Positions 1 to 9,380 of a stretch of DNA of 64,000 nt are shown here, one piece after another. The stretch comes from Acinetobacter sp. CFCC 10889 (GTDB lineage Bacteria; Pseudomonadota; Gammaproteobacteria; Pseudomonadales; Moraxellaceae): positions 1-64,000 of the forward strand of contig NZ_LQXQ01000016.1 in NCBI RefSeq assembly GCF_003268395.1, read 5' to 3'. The translations under genes were made by a program, and so were the position numbers. Numbering within the stretch: the first letter of the stretch is position 1; each line of letters starts with the position of its first letter. The notes under the pieces were generated by a model. That model made no database searches and was not told the DNA's origin. It worked only from the letters and a program-made list of their open reading frames with translations.

Positions 1-6
1 GTTTCT

Positions 7-37
7 AAAAAGGGCTCACAGATAGGTGGGTCTTTTT
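7..37. terminator. Hairpin with U-tract, probable terminator
   Basis: An imperfect stem pairs an A-run plus GGGCTCAC with GTGGGTCTTTTT around a short loop. It probably ends a transcript that begins before the window; the upstream gene is not visible. Confidence 0.5.
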
Positions 38-70
38 GCATAATGGGCCAAGGCTTATTGTGCGATAATA

Positions 71-92
71 GGGGCGAATTTCGCCCTTTTTT
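71..92 (+). terminator. Rho-independent terminator
   Basis: GGGCGA pairs with TCGCCC across a short AT loop and is followed by six T residues. It separates an upstream transcription unit from the rimP operon. The following 130 bases should hold the rimP operon promoter; TATAGT at 160-165 is a possible -10 box, but I see no convincing -35 partner. Confidence 0.75.
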
Positions 93-222
93 ATTGGCTA
101 TCGTGTAGTGTCGATATGAGCCGTATAGGCAAAGTTAAAGTGTCATGTTTCACTACTACTATAGTGTGTATGGGTCTGTGGTGGTCATTTCGACCATAAA
201 TCGCACAAAATGACGAGAGTAA

Positions 223-747
223 ATGAAGCTATCAAATAAAACTCAAGCACTTCAAGATTTAATCGCTCCTGCGGTGCAAGCTTGTGATGTAGAATTGTGG
301 GGAATTGAATTTTTACCTCAAGGGAAACGTTCATTACTACGTATCTATATTGATAAAGAAGTAGATCAAAGTGCTGAACCTGTCATCAATGAAGATGGTG
401 AGGTTGAGTTGGGTCAAGGTGTTGGCGTACAAGACTGTGTACGTGTGACTCAGCAAGTAGGTGCAATTCTTGACGTACATGATCCGATTTCTGGTGAATA
501 TGCATTAGAAGTGTCGTCTCCAGGTTGGGATCGTCCTTTTTTTGAACTGAAACAAATGTCTCAATACGTTGGTCAGCAAGTTGCGTTACGTTTAATCGCA
601 GCTGTTGAAAATCGTCGAAAATTCCAAGCGAAGCTTGTATCTGTTGATCTTGAAAATGAAATGATTCAAGTCGAAGTTGAAAAGCAGCAAGTTTTGGAAA
701 TTGATAGTAACAATATTGATAAAGCCAATTTAATCTATCAAGACTAA
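223..747 (+). CDS. rimP: Ribosome maturation factor RimP
   Basis: RimP binds the 30S subunit and assists late 16S/S12 assembly in the cytoplasm. The 174-residue product has the two-domain RimP layout, with the family signature [12 protein letters not shown] at about residues 95-106 and a C-terminal SH3-like part. It is slightly longer than E. coli RimP (about 150 residues) because of an acidic insert around residues 45-65. It is the first gene of the conserved rimP-nusA-infB-rbfA operon; nusA follows after 40 bases. The ATG start is preceded by a purine-rich GACGAGAG. Confidence 0.96.
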   Translation: MKLSNKTQALQDLIAPAVQACDVELWGIEFLPQGKRSLLRIYIDKEVDQSAEPVINEDGEVELGQGVGVQDCVRVTQQVGAILDVHDPISGEYALEVSSPGWDRPFFELKQMSQYVGQQVALRLIAAVENRRKFQAKLVSVDLENEMIQVEVEKQQVLEIDSNNIDKANLIYQD

Positions 748-787
748 ATTAATTTTAACGAATAAGAATTTGAATAGTAGGTGACTT

Positions 788-2272
788 ATGGGCCGTGAAA
801 TTCTTACCGTTGCAGAGACGGTTAGTAATGAAAAAGGTGTTAGTCGTGAAGCGATCTTTGAAGCACTTGAGCAAGCACTTGTAGCTGCAACAAAGAAAAA
901 ATTCTACGAAGGCACAAATTCTGAAGAAGCACAGTTACGTGTGGAAATCGACCGTAAAACAGGCGAATACAGTACTTTCCGCCAATGGGAAGTTGTCGCT
1001 GATGAAGATCATGAAATGCCTGCATGCCAAGATGCCATTTCTGATTTAGATCCTGCAAAATGGTCGATCGGTGATATTCGTGAGCTCGAAGTTCCTTCTA
1101 TCGAGTTTGGTCGTATTGCTGCACAAATTGCAAAGCAAGTGATTGTGCAAAAAATCCGTGAAGCAGAGCGTGCTTTAGTTGCAGAAGCATACGAGTCTAA
1201 AGTGGGTGAGCTCATCTATGGTGAAGTGAAAAAACAAACCAAAGATGGCTTTATCATTGACTTAGGTGATAATGCAGAAGCGTACTTGGCACGTGAAGAA
1301 ATGATTCACAAAGAAATTCTGCGTCCTAAACAGCGTATGAATGCCATTTTATATAGCGTGAACAAAGAAGGTCGTGGTGCACAATTATTATTGTCACGTG
1401 CTAAACCTGAAATGTTAATTGCGTTGATGAAAAAAGAAATTCCAGAAATTTCTGAAGAAATCATTGAAATTAAAGCGGCTGCACGTCAGCCAGGTGTTCG
1501 TGCTAAAATTGCAGTGAAAACCAACGATCATCGTATTGATCCAGTTGGTGCTTGTATTGGTATGCGTGGTACACGTATCCAAGCAGTACAATCTGAGTTG
1601 AATGGTGAGCGTATTGATGTTGTGGTATGGTCTGATGATCCAGCTCAATATATCGCTAGTGCTTTAGAGCCTGCTGATGTATCGGGTATTGTGATTGATG
1701 AAGAAGAGCGTACAGCAGATATCATTTTTGCAACAAGCGATCAGTTAGCACGTGCAATTGGTTCTCAAGGGCAAAATGTTCGTTTAGCTTCAGAGTTAAC
1801 GGGGTATAAGCTGAACATGATGCTTGAGGATGAGTACCGTGCTCGTCAACAAAATGAAGCGCAACAATATTTAGATATGTTTGTTACACGTCTTGATATT
1901 GAAGAAGATCTTGCGATTGCGTTGGTGGAAATGGGCTTTACTTCACTGGAAGAAATTGCTTATGTTCCTGCAGAAACATTTGATGAGATCGAGCTTGATG
2001 CTGAACTTGTGGAAATGTTGCAAGGTCGTGCCAAAGAAGCAGCATTGGCAGATGCGTTGAAACAGCAAGAAAATATTCAAGAGCCAAGTCAAGAACTTCT
2101 CGAAATGGAAGGCATGACTTCAGAAGTTGCATATGCTTTAGCAGCTCGTGGTGTTATTACAGTCGATGATTTGGCTGATCAGGCAACTGACGATATCGCA
2201 GATATTGAAGGTTTAGGTGCTGAACAAGCAGGTCAATTCATTATGAAAGCGCGTGAATCATGGTTTAACTAG
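788..2272 (+). CDS. nusA: Transcription termination/antitermination protein NusA
   Basis: NusA binds RNA polymerase and nascent RNA and modulates pausing, termination and antitermination. The 494-residue protein shows the expected order: N-terminal RNAP-binding domain (about 1-125), S1 domain (about 135-200), and two KH domains with GACIGMRGTRIQAV near 257 and AIGSQGQNVRLASE near 325. Two acidic helix-hairpin-helix C-terminal repeats follow (about 360-490). This full two-repeat length matches gammaproteobacterial NusA. The AGTAGGTG ribosome site fits the ATG, and infB starts 10 bases after the stop behind a strong AGGAGG. Confidence 0.97.
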   Translation: MGREILTVAETVSNEKGVSREAIFEALEQALVAATKKKFYEGTNSEEAQLRVEIDRKTGEYSTFRQWEVVADEDHEMPACQDAISDLDPAKWSIGDIRELEVPSIEFGRIAAQIAKQVIVQKIREAERALVAEAYESKVGELIYGEVKKQTKDGFIIDLGDNAEAYLAREEMIHKEILRPKQRMNAILYSVNKEGRGAQLLLSRAKPEMLIALMKKEIPEISEEIIEIKAAARQPGVRAKIAVKTNDHRIDPVGACIGMRGTRIQAVQSELNGERIDVVVWSDDPAQYIASALEPADVSGIVIDEEERTADIIFATSDQLARAIGSQGQNVRLASELTGYKLNMMLEDEYRARQQNEAQQYLDMFVTRLDIEEDLAIALVEMGFTSLEEIAYVPAETFDEIELDAELVEMLQGRAKEAALADALKQQENIQEPSQELLEMEGMTSEVAYALAARGVITVDDLADQATDDIADIEGLGAEQAGQFIMKARESWFN

Positions 2273-2282
2273 GAGGTAATAC

Positions 2283-4990
2283 ATGACGGATAAGTCAATT
2301 AAAGAGTTAGCGGTCAGTGTAGGACTCCCTGTTGAAAAGCTCCTTGATCAGGTGCGTGAAGCTGGATTGCCACAAAAGAAAGCTGAAGACAAGATTACCA
2401 CAGAACAGCAAAGTACCCTTGTTGATCATTTGAAAAAATCACATGGTCAAGATGCGGGTAACGCAGGAAAAATCACGTTGAAACGTAAAACGACTAGTAC
2501 TGCTAAAGTAGCGAGTACATCGGGTAAGGCGAAAACCATTAATGTAGAAGTACGTAAAAAGCATACTTTTACAAAGCCAGATCCAGAACAGATTAAAGCT
2601 GAAGCTCTTGCAAAAGCACAAGCAGATGTAAAAGTTCAAGTTGAACAGAAAGCAAAAGCAGATACGTCACGCCAAGAGCAAGATAAGTCTGAAAGTTCTG
2701 CAAAAGCAAACTTGGAAAAAATGCGTGCGGCTGCTAAACAGCAAACTGCTGCAAAAGAAACACCAAAAGCTGCAGTTGTGGTGAAACGTAAATCTACGAA
2801 TAAGCCAATTACTAAAGCGACAGTGAAAACAATTGAAACACCTGAGCAAAAGCGTGCACGTGAAGCTCAAGCAGCACAATTGAAAGCCGCTGAAGAAGCA
2901 GCACGTCGTAAAGCAGCTGAAGAAGGTCAACAGCGTACACTTGAGCAAATGCGTCAAATGGCATCTAAGTATGCGTCTGAAGACAGTACAGCAACGATTC
3001 GTGTAGTAGATGACTCACCATTAGCTGCGGGTCTTGTAGGTCAAGCTTACGAAGATTCATTTGCCAAAGAAGACCGTGAAATTAAACGTGGTACAAACAC
3101 GAATAATCCACGTGGTCAGAAAAAAGGTGGTCGTCGTGGTCAAGAAGAGCAATCTTTCAGCCATAACCCACATAAACGTGGTTTAAAAACTAGCCAAGCA
3201 AATAAGCATGGCTTTGAAAAACCAGTTAAAAAACAAGTTTATGATGTTGAAATTGGTGAAACCATTGTTGTTGCTGATTTAGCTGCAAAAATGGCAGTTA
3301 AAGTGCGTGAAGTGATTAAATCACTCATGAAAATGGGTGAATTGGTTACACAAAACCAAGCGATTGATCAAGAAATTGCAGCGCTTGTTGTTGAAGAAAT
3401 GGGTCATAACCCTGTATTAATTTCGGATACACAAGCAGAAGACAACTTACTTGAAGCAGCAGAAGAAGCACGTGGTGCACAAACTACTCGCCCTCCTGTA
3501 GTAACGATTATGGGTCATGTTGACCATGGTAAAACATCGCTTCTTGATCGTATTCGTCGTGCAAAGTTGCACAAGGCGAAGCTGGTGGTATTACTCAACA
3601 TATTGGTGCTTATCACGTTAAAACTGAGAAAGGCATTATTACTTTCTTAGATACTCCAGGACATGCTGCATTTACAGCAATGCGTTCACGTGGTGCGAAA
3701 GCGACTGATATCGTGGTACTTGTTGTAGCAGCAGATGATGGTGTAATGCCACAAACTGCAGAAGCAATTGATCATGCACGTGCTGCGGGTACGCCAATCA
3801 TTGTTGCAATCAACAAGATGGATAAAGAATCTGCTGATCCAGATCGCGTATTGAATGAATTGACAACGAAAGAAATCGTGCCTGAGCAATGGGGCGGTGA
3901 TGTACCAGTTGCAATGGTTTCAGCACATTCTGGTCAAGGGATTGATGAGCTTCTTGATCTCATTTCAATTCAAGCTGAATTGTTAGAATTGAAAGCATCT
4001 GAAGAAGGTGCTGCACAAGGTGTGGTGATTGAAGCACGTGTAGACAAAGGTCGTGGTGCAGTAACATCTATTCTTGTACAAAACGGTACATTGAATGTTG
4101 GTGATTTGGTTCTTGCGGGTGCGTCTTATGGTCGTGTTCGTGCAATGACGGATGAAAATGGCCAACGTATCAAATCAGCAGGTCCTTCAATTCCAGTAGA
4201 GATTCTAGGTCTTCCTGAAGCGCCTATGGCAGGTGATGAAGTTCTTGTGGTTGATGATGAGAAGAAAGCACGTGAAGTTGCTGAAGCTCGTTTGGATCGT
4301 GAACGTCAAAAACGTCTTGAGCGTCAATCTGCAATGCGTCTTGAAAACCTTATGGCTTCAATGGGCAAAAAAGATGTGCCGATTGTTAATGTTGTATTGA
4401 AAACAGATGTACGTGGTACTTTAGAAGCATTGATTGTTGCACTTTCTGAATTATCAACTGACGAAGTTAAAGTTCGTGTGATCAGTTCAGGTGTTGGTGC
4501 GATCACTGAGTCTGATGTGATTCTTGCTGAATCTTCAGAAGCATTCTTACTTGGCTTTAACGTACGTGCGGATAACGCTGCTCGTCAAAAAGCAGATACT
4601 GATGACATCGACATTCGTTACTACAGCGTGATCTATCAATTGATTGATGACGTGAAAGCAGCAATGAGCGGTAAACTTGCACCTGAACATCGTGAAACGA
4701 TTCTTGGTGTGGCACAAGTACGTGAAGTATTCCACTCAAGTAAATTTGGTGCAGCTGCTGGTTGTATGGTACTTGAAGGCGTATTACACCGTAATAAACC
4801 AATCCGCGTATTACGTGATGATGTGGTGGTATTCCAAGGTGAACTTGAATCACTTCGTCGTTTCAAAGACGTGGTTGAAGAAGTTCGTGCAGGTATGGAA
4901 TGTGGTCTTGCGGTGAAAGGCTATAAAGACATCAAAGCACTTGATAAGATTGAAGTGTATGATGTTCAGTTGATCAAACGGAGTCTTTAA
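2283..4990 (+). CDS. infB: Translation initiation factor IF-2 (one-base frameshift in this sequence)
   Basis: IF-2 is the GTPase that delivers fMet-tRNA to the 30S subunit. Frame 1 (2283-3650) carries the IF2 N-terminal domains, a long charged Ala/Lys/Glu-rich linker, and the G1 loop GHVDHGKT at residues 411-418. The correct frame then continues from the adjacent reading frame through DTPGHAAF (G3), NKMD (G4) and domains II-IV to the stop at 4990. The break follows AAG at 3564-3566: restoring one G (AAG GTT GCA) joins both parts into about 902 residues, the usual Acinetobacter length. Because infB is essential, this is most likely a sequence error and not a real pseudogene. The stop overlaps the rbfA start by one base. 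Confidence 0.93.
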
Positions 4991-5394
4991 TGGCGGGTAG
5001 TCAACGTCTTAAACGTATGGCAGATACAGTTCAGCGCGAGTTGTCTGAACTGATTCGCCAAGAGTTGAAAGATCCACGCTTAGGTGGTCTTGTGACCATC
5101 TCTGCAGTGAAAGTCAGCCCAGACTTAGGTTATGCTGAAGTTTATGTCACTGTGATGGGGCGTGAACTTGGTGATGAGCAAAGTGAAGCTGCCAATAAAG
5201 AAACTTTAGAGGTGCTAAATAAAGCCTCTGGTTTCTTGCGTCACGAGTTAAGTCGTCAAATCAAAACACGTATTACGCCACGTTTACGTTTTCATTATGA
5301 CAAAACCAATGCATATGGTAACTATATGTTTGGTTTGATTGCGGAAGCTGTGAAGGATTTACCTGAAGCTGAAACAAAAAAAGATGATGAATAA
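4990..5394 (+). CDS. rbfA: Ribosome-binding factor RbfA
   Basis: RbfA is a small KH-fold protein that binds the 30S subunit and helps mature the 5' end of 16S rRNA, mainly at low temperature. The 134-residue product contains typical RbfA segments: QRELSELIRQELKDPRLG near the N-terminus, a central VSPDLGYAEVYVTV strand, and RITPRLRFHYD near the end. Its ATG overlaps the infB stop (TAATG), indicating translational coupling. A strong terminator follows, closing the operon. truB, which often follows rbfA, lies instead at 55.4 kb. Confidence 0.97.
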   Translation: MAGSQRLKRMADTVQRELSELIRQELKDPRLGGLVTISAVKVSPDLGYAEVYVTVMGRELGDEQSEAANKETLEVLNKASGFLRHELSRQIKTRITPRLRFHYDKTNAYGNYMFGLIAEAVKDLPEAETKKDDE

Positions 5395-5408
5395 TATTGC
5401 GTAATCAG

Positions 5409-5432
5409 AAGCCACCTTCGGGTGGCTTTTTT
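5409..5432 (+). terminator. Rho-independent terminator after rbfA
   Basis: AAGCCACC and GGTGGCTT form a GC-rich stem with a TTCG loop, followed by a T-run. It ends the rimP-nusA-infB-rbfA transcript. Confidence 0.9.
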
Positions 5433-5478
5433 GTATTGACACGCTATAATAAAAAATATTTTGAATAATAAATAAACA

Positions 5479-6318
5479 ATGAAAATAAAGTATTCCCTCA
5501 TTTTTTGTATTATATATTTTTGTTCTACAACAATTTATGCCTGTATTAATACTTATGATTTTACTTTTTCTCAAGGGATAATGAGTCAAAGTGATGCTGA
5601 ATATCACCTTAAAAATTACAATACAAAGCCTGAAACATTGGAAGAGTTAAATGATTATGGTGTGATGCTTATTTATGCACGACGTTTTTCTGAAGCGATC
5701 ACTGTATTTAAGAGTATTGAAAAACAACATCCAGGTCTCGCAAAAACAGCTGCAAATTTAGGAACAGCTTATGAGTTGATGGGACAATTAGAACATGCAA
5801 AATACTGGATTAATCAAGGGATATTAAGGGATCCACAAATTCATGAGGGAAGTGAGTGGATTCATGTCAAAATATTAGATGCACAAATGCAACAACAAAA
5901 AAATATCAATTGGATCAAGACAAATGATGTATTAGGGCTTAATTTTGGGACACAAAAAAAGCCAAAAGCACAGATTGAAATGGTTCATATCTCTACACCT
6001 CATGGGACGAAATTTTATGATTTAGATCAAATTTTTACACATGGTGAAATCCAGATGAAACAGCGCTTAGCATTTGTTAAACAAGATCCTATCACTGCAC
6101 AAATCATGTTTAATTTGGGTAATATCGAAGTTGTACAAATCAAACGTGATGCCGAAGTGCCAATTTTTCTGTATTCGTCAGCAAAACATCTACAATTTAT
6201 TGATCAAAAACTAATAGATCAGCGTATTGCTTATGTGGAAAAATCAAAATGGTTTCATTTTCAACAATGGTTCTTTTCATTTCGTAATTTTGTGAACAGC
6301 TATTTTTTCAGCACTTAG
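5479..6318 (+). CDS. Exported TPR-containing protein of unknown function
   Basis: The 279-residue product begins with a hydrophobic signal sequence (about residues 4-20) ending IYAC, which could be a signal peptidase I site or a weak lipobox. TPR-like helical repeats follow: ELNDYGVMLIYARRFSEAI and KTAANLGTAYELMGQLEHA (about residues 52-110). The C-terminal half has no recognised family. It probably acts in the periplasm as a protein-interaction module. It is a single gene flanked by terminators and more AT-rich than rbfA. The ATG is chosen because it begins the signal peptide. Confidence 0.7.
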   Translation: MKIKYSLIFCIIYFCSTTIYACINTYDFTFSQGIMSQSDAEYHLKNYNTKPETLEELNDYGVMLIYARRFSEAITVFKSIEKQHPGLAKTAANLGTAYELMGQLEHAKYWINQGILRDPQIHEGSEWIHVKILDAQMQQQKNINWIKTNDVLGLNFGTQKKPKAQIEMVHISTPHGTKFYDLDQIFTHGEIQMKQRLAFVKQDPITAQIMFNLGNIEVVQIKRDAEVPIFLYSSAKHLQFIDQKLIDQRIAYVEKSKWFHFQQWFFSFRNFVNSYFFST

Positions 6319-6439
6319 ATTTATATTTTGCTCAAAATAAAATAATGTGTCGTAAAGAAATTAAACAATTCTCGCTTTAAAATGTGTATAAACTAAGTTT
6401 ATTTCAACAAATACAAATAAATACTTGAGGGTACATGCG

Positions 6440-7027
6440 ATGAATCCAATGAAAAAGGCTGTATTAGCATTAACATTAGCAAGCACATTAGCATTCTCAG
6501 GCTGTGGATATAATACTTTACAAGCCAAAGATGAGTCAGTTACTGCTGCTTGGTCAGAAGTGGAAAACCAATACCAGCGTCGTGCTGATCTCGTGCCAAA
6601 TCTTGTCAATGTTGTGAAAGGCTATGCCAAACATGAAGAACAAGTATTAACCGAAGTGACCCAAGCACGTGCCAATGTTGCAGGCTTAAAAGTGGATAAA
6701 GAAGTTTTGGAAAATCCAGAACTATTTAAGAAATATCAAGAAGCACAATCACAGATGACCAGCGCCTTGTCACGTTTATTGGTAGTTACTGAAAATTACC
6801 CAGAGCTGAAAGCCAATGAACAATTTCGTGATTTACAAGTGCAACTTGAAGGAACTGAAAACCGTATTAGCACTGCACGTACACGCTACGTAGAAACCGT
6901 GCAAGATTACAACACCTATGTACGCCAGTTCCCACAAGCGATGACTGCTAAAGTAATCGGTATGAAAACCAAACCAAACTTTAGTGCAGAAGCAGGTGCT
7001 GCTAAAGCACCAACTGTAAATTTTTAA
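6440..7027 (+). CDS. lemA: LemA family lipoprotein
   Basis: LemA proteins are membrane-anchored helical-bundle proteins often encoded beside TPM-domain proteins; their molecular role is not settled. From the ATG at 6440 the product is 195 residues. It has a lipoprotein signal ending AFSGC, then the LemA core: AWSEVENQYQRRADLVPNLV, and LLVVTENYPELKANEQF further on. The ATG at 6440 is preferred over a TTG at 6425 because GAGG at 6427-6430 sits at proper spacing. Two TPM-domain genes follow immediately, the conserved lemA-ygcG arrangement. Confidence 0.92.
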   Translation: MNPMKKAVLALTLASTLAFSGCGYNTLQAKDESVTAAWSEVENQYQRRADLVPNLVNVVKGYAKHEEQVLTEVTQARANVAGLKVDKEVLENPELFKKYQEAQSQMTSALSRLLVVTENYPELKANEQFRDLQVQLEGTENRISTARTRYVETVQDYNTYVRQFPQAMTAKVIGMKTKPNFSAEAGAAKAPTVNF

Positions 7028-7059
7028 TGCTATAAATTGGAAAATGCAGTGAGAGAAAT

Positions 7060-8142
7060 ATGATTGAAATGTGCAAATTGATTCATCGTAAAATGAAAGC
7101 AGTCTTGATGCTGTTGGTCTGTACGTTGCTATTTGCCTTTCAATCATTGACTTGGGCGGAAGTGGCGACTGCAACAGACAGTGTTGAAGATGCTGTGGTG
7201 ATCGGTAAAGTCATTCAAAACCAAAATGCCACATCATCAAATACACCACAGTCAAGTCAGCACGCGGCAAATACACACAATCAAAATACTGTACCTACTG
7301 TTGCCAATGACATGAGTGAGGGGCAAAGTGCTCGGCAACTTCCTACACTCAACCAACCTGTCCTTGATCAAGCGAATGTATTGTCTGGTAGTGAAAAGCA
7401 AAATTTAGAAACTCAAATTCGCAATCTTCACAACCAAGGCAAAGCACAAATCGGTGTGATTATTGTACCAACCACAGGTAATGAAGGTATTTTTGATTTT
7501 GCCATGCGTGTGGCGGAACAGTGGAAACTGGGTTCTGCTAAACAAGACAATGGCTTACTGATTGCGGTTGCTGTGAATGATCGAAAAATCCATATTGCCA
7601 CAGGCTATGGCTTGGAAGGAGTGCTGCCTGATATTATTGTCAGTCGAATTATCCGAAACCAAATCACGCCTTATTTTAAACAAGGGCAATATGGGCAAGG
7701 GATACAGGCAGGTGTGACCGAAATTGAACGGATTTTAAACCTAGATCCAGAGATTGCCAAACAAGCTGCTGATGAACTCAAAGCCCGCCAAGATCAAGCC
7801 ATTCAAGAACAAGAAGCCAAAGATCGTACCATGACTACAGCGATGATCATTTTAATTATTGGTATCTTTGCATCCTTTATTATTGGTAATCGTTTGAGTG
7901 CTTCGGTTGCAGGTGTGACGGCATTTGCAGCAGGCATAATTTATGGTTCAGGGATTCTGATGAGCCTTGTTTTAGGTTTTGGAATCTTCTTTTTACTCAT
8001 TACTTCTTTAGCGCAGCTTATTTTCCAAATGTTCCTGTCTGGTGGAGGACGAGGTGGAGGGGGCGGCGGCTTTGGTGGCGGTGGTGGATATAGTGGCGGC
8101 GGTGGCGGCTTTGGTGGGGGAGGTGCTTCAGGCTCATGGTAA
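7060..8142 (+). CDS. TPM-domain membrane protein, YgcG family
   Basis: The 360-residue protein has an N-terminal signal segment (about residues 12-32), a low-complexity Gln/Asn/Thr linker and a TPM domain (about residues 100-235; LDQANVLSG, TGYGLEG). Two hydrophobic segments follow (about 262-325), then a Gly-rich tail of repeated GGGGGFGGGG units, typical of YgcG proteins. TPM domains have been linked to phosphatase activity and to photosystem repair in plants; the bacterial role is unclear. It follows lemA by 32 bases and its stop overlaps the next gene by 7 bases, so the three genes form one operon. Confidence 0.88.
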   Translation: MIEMCKLIHRKMKAVLMLLVCTLLFAFQSLTWAEVATATDSVEDAVVIGKVIQNQNATSSNTPQSSQHAANTHNQNTVPTVANDMSEGQSARQLPTLNQPVLDQANVLSGSEKQNLETQIRNLHNQGKAQIGVIIVPTTGNEGIFDFAMRVAEQWKLGSAKQDNGLLIAVAVNDRKIHIATGYGLEGVLPDIIVSRIIRNQITPYFKQGQYGQGIQAGVTEIERILNLDPEIAKQAADELKARQDQAIQEQEAKDRTMTTAMIILIIGIFASFIIGNRLSASVAGVTAFAAGIIYGSGILMSLVLGFGIFFLLITSLAQLIFQMFLSGGGRGGGGGGFGGGGGYSGGGGGFGGGGASGSW

Positions 8143-8696
8143 GTAAAACAGATACAACAGAAATTGTTACAGAACCCAAACTACAGCAGTCTGTAGTACC
8201 AAGTTTTGCACGTTGGTTAAAGCATTTTCTTTATATACCTGCATCAAAACGTTATTTCTCAAAGCCTGACCAACTCGCCATTGCAGAAGCAGTAAAACAA
8301 GCAGAACAAGGGCATGTTGGCGAAATACAAGTCGTGATCGAAGGGCATATTCCAAGTCATCAAGCTTATCATCAGGATACACGTTTACGTGCACAGCAAC
8401 TCTTTGCTGAACTTGGTGTGTGGGATACTGAAAAGAACAGTGGGATTTTGCTTTACTTGAACTTGTGTGAGCAAAAAGTGGAGATCGTGGTTGATCGAGG
8501 TATCAAAAATGCGACAGAGCAAAATGTTTGGCAAATAATTTGTGACCAAATGATCACTGAATTAAAAGCAAAACGCCATAGAAATGCAGTGATTGAGGGT
8601 GTTAAAAGTATAGGTAAGATATTGAATCTATATTATAAACGAGTAGATTTGGAAAATATAAATGAGCTTCCAAATAAGCCAATCATTTTAAACTAA
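8136..8696 (+). CDS. Second TPM-domain protein
   Basis: The 186-residue product has no signal peptide or clear membrane span. It carries a TPM-like domain (about residues 45-165) with LAIAEAVKQAEQGHVGEIQVVIEG and a GILLYLNLCEQKVEIVVDRGI core. It overlaps the upstream TPM gene by 7 bases, suggesting coupled translation and a shared function, one partner membrane-bound and the other soluble. An oligomerising or regulatory partner of the YgcG-like protein is plausible but inferred. A terminator lies just downstream. Confidence 0.82.
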   Translation: MVSKTDTTEIVTEPKLQQSVVPSFARWLKHFLYIPASKRYFSKPDQLAIAEAVKQAEQGHVGEIQVVIEGHIPSHQAYHQDTRLRAQQLFAELGVWDTEKNSGILLYLNLCEQKVEIVVDRGIKNATEQNVWQIICDQMITELKAKRHRNAVIEGVKSIGKILNLYYKRVDLENINELPNKPIILN

Positions 8697-8703
8697 AGAC
8701 TGA

Positions 8704-8727
8704 GTGACACAAAGTGTCACTTTTTTA
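8704..8727 (+). terminator. Rho-independent terminator
   Basis: GTGACAC and GTGTCAC form a stem followed by a run of T. It ends the lemA-TPM-TPM operon. Confidence 0.85.
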
Positions 8728-8890
8728 CATAAATACACGCTAAAAAAGTATACTGAAAAATTGTTGTTGTAAAAAGCAACAAATTAGATAAGAATAGCAA
8801 AGTGTTAAATGGTTGGCGTTTTATAACTTTGGGGTTAGGGCGTAAACTAAAAATTGTTTTTATAAATAATTAAAATATTGGAGAAATGTT

Positions 8891-9253
8891 ATGAAATCAG
8901 TTCAAAAAGGTTTTACCTTAATTGAATTAATGATCGTTGTTGCGATTATCGGTATTCTTGCTGCGATTGCGCTTCCTGCTTACCGTGATTATATGCAACG
9001 TTCTGCAAACAGTGCATGTTTAGGTGAAGCAAAAGCATATATGGGTACAGCAGTAGCTGACTCTGCTGACTTACGTACACCAAGTGACTCAAAACCTTCT
9101 GCTTGTACTGCCGTTGTTACAGGTACTACTGCTAGAAATGCATATATAGGCAATAGTCCTATTACATTTACACCGCAATCTCGTGGTAATACAGCACTTA
9201 AAAAAGATACAATTTGTAATGGTGGTACGGGTTCTTGTGCATTAGCGCCATAA
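8891..9253 (+). CDS. Type IV major pilin-like protein (pilin 1)
   Basis: This 120-residue prepilin has a 7-residue leader (MKSVQKG), a peptidase cut before [24 protein letters not shown], and Glu5 of the mature protein. The compact globular domain contains four cysteines, two of them in the closing CNGGTGSC. It belongs to the PilA/ComP group; which of the two cannot be decided here. The last residue is Pro, not Ser, which argues against TfpO-type C-terminal serine glycosylation. GGAG precedes the ATG, and about 160 bases of leader plus a terminator on each side make it a single-gene unit. A paralogue lies at 11234. Confidence 0.93.
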   Translation: MKSVQKGFTLIELMIVVAIIGILAAIALPAYRDYMQRSANSACLGEAKAYMGTAVADSADLRTPSDSKPSACTAVVTGTTARNAYIGNSPITFTPQSRGNTALKKDTICNGGTGSCALAP

Positions 9254-9270
9254 GTTTTTGTTAATTTAAT

Positions 9271-9297
9271 AAAAAGCACTTTCGAGTGCTTTTTTTA
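9271..9297 (+). terminator. Rho-independent terminator after pilin 1
   Basis: AAAGCACT pairs with AGTGCTTT around TTCG, followed by a T-run. It isolates the highly expressed pilin transcript from the following membrane-protein gene. Confidence 0.9.
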
Positions 9298-9344
9298 TTG
9301 CTTATGTATTATTAAAAATAGAATGATGATTTGGAAGTTTAAAG

Positions 9345-9380
9345 ATGCCTTTTCCTTTTAAGATGCCTTTTCCTTTTAAG
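9345..9380 (+). repeat. 18-bp tandem duplication at a start codon
   Basis: The sequence ATGCCTTTTCCTTTTAAG occurs twice in succession (9345-9362 and 9363-9380), duplicating both the start codon and the MPFPFK peptide. GGAAG at 9331-9335 is better spaced for the first ATG. Slippage between copies would change length in whole codons. Confidence 0.97.

Noticed and set aside
3555-3580. Programmed ribosomal frameshift in infB
   Set aside because: No canonical slippery heptamer or clear downstream structure is visible, and other one-base indels in this window point to sequence error.
4547-4916. Overlapping open frames inside infB on both strands
   Set aside because: They are shadows of the strongly biased infB codons, with no family features or ribosome sites.
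8041-8140. Gly-codon repeat as a DNA repeat element
   Set aside because: It codes for the Gly-rich tail that is normal for YgcG-type TPM proteins.
8728-8890. Sigma-54 (-24/-12) promoter before pilin 1
   Set aside because: I looked for GG-N10-GC in this leader because pilins elsewhere use sigma-54, and found no acceptable match.
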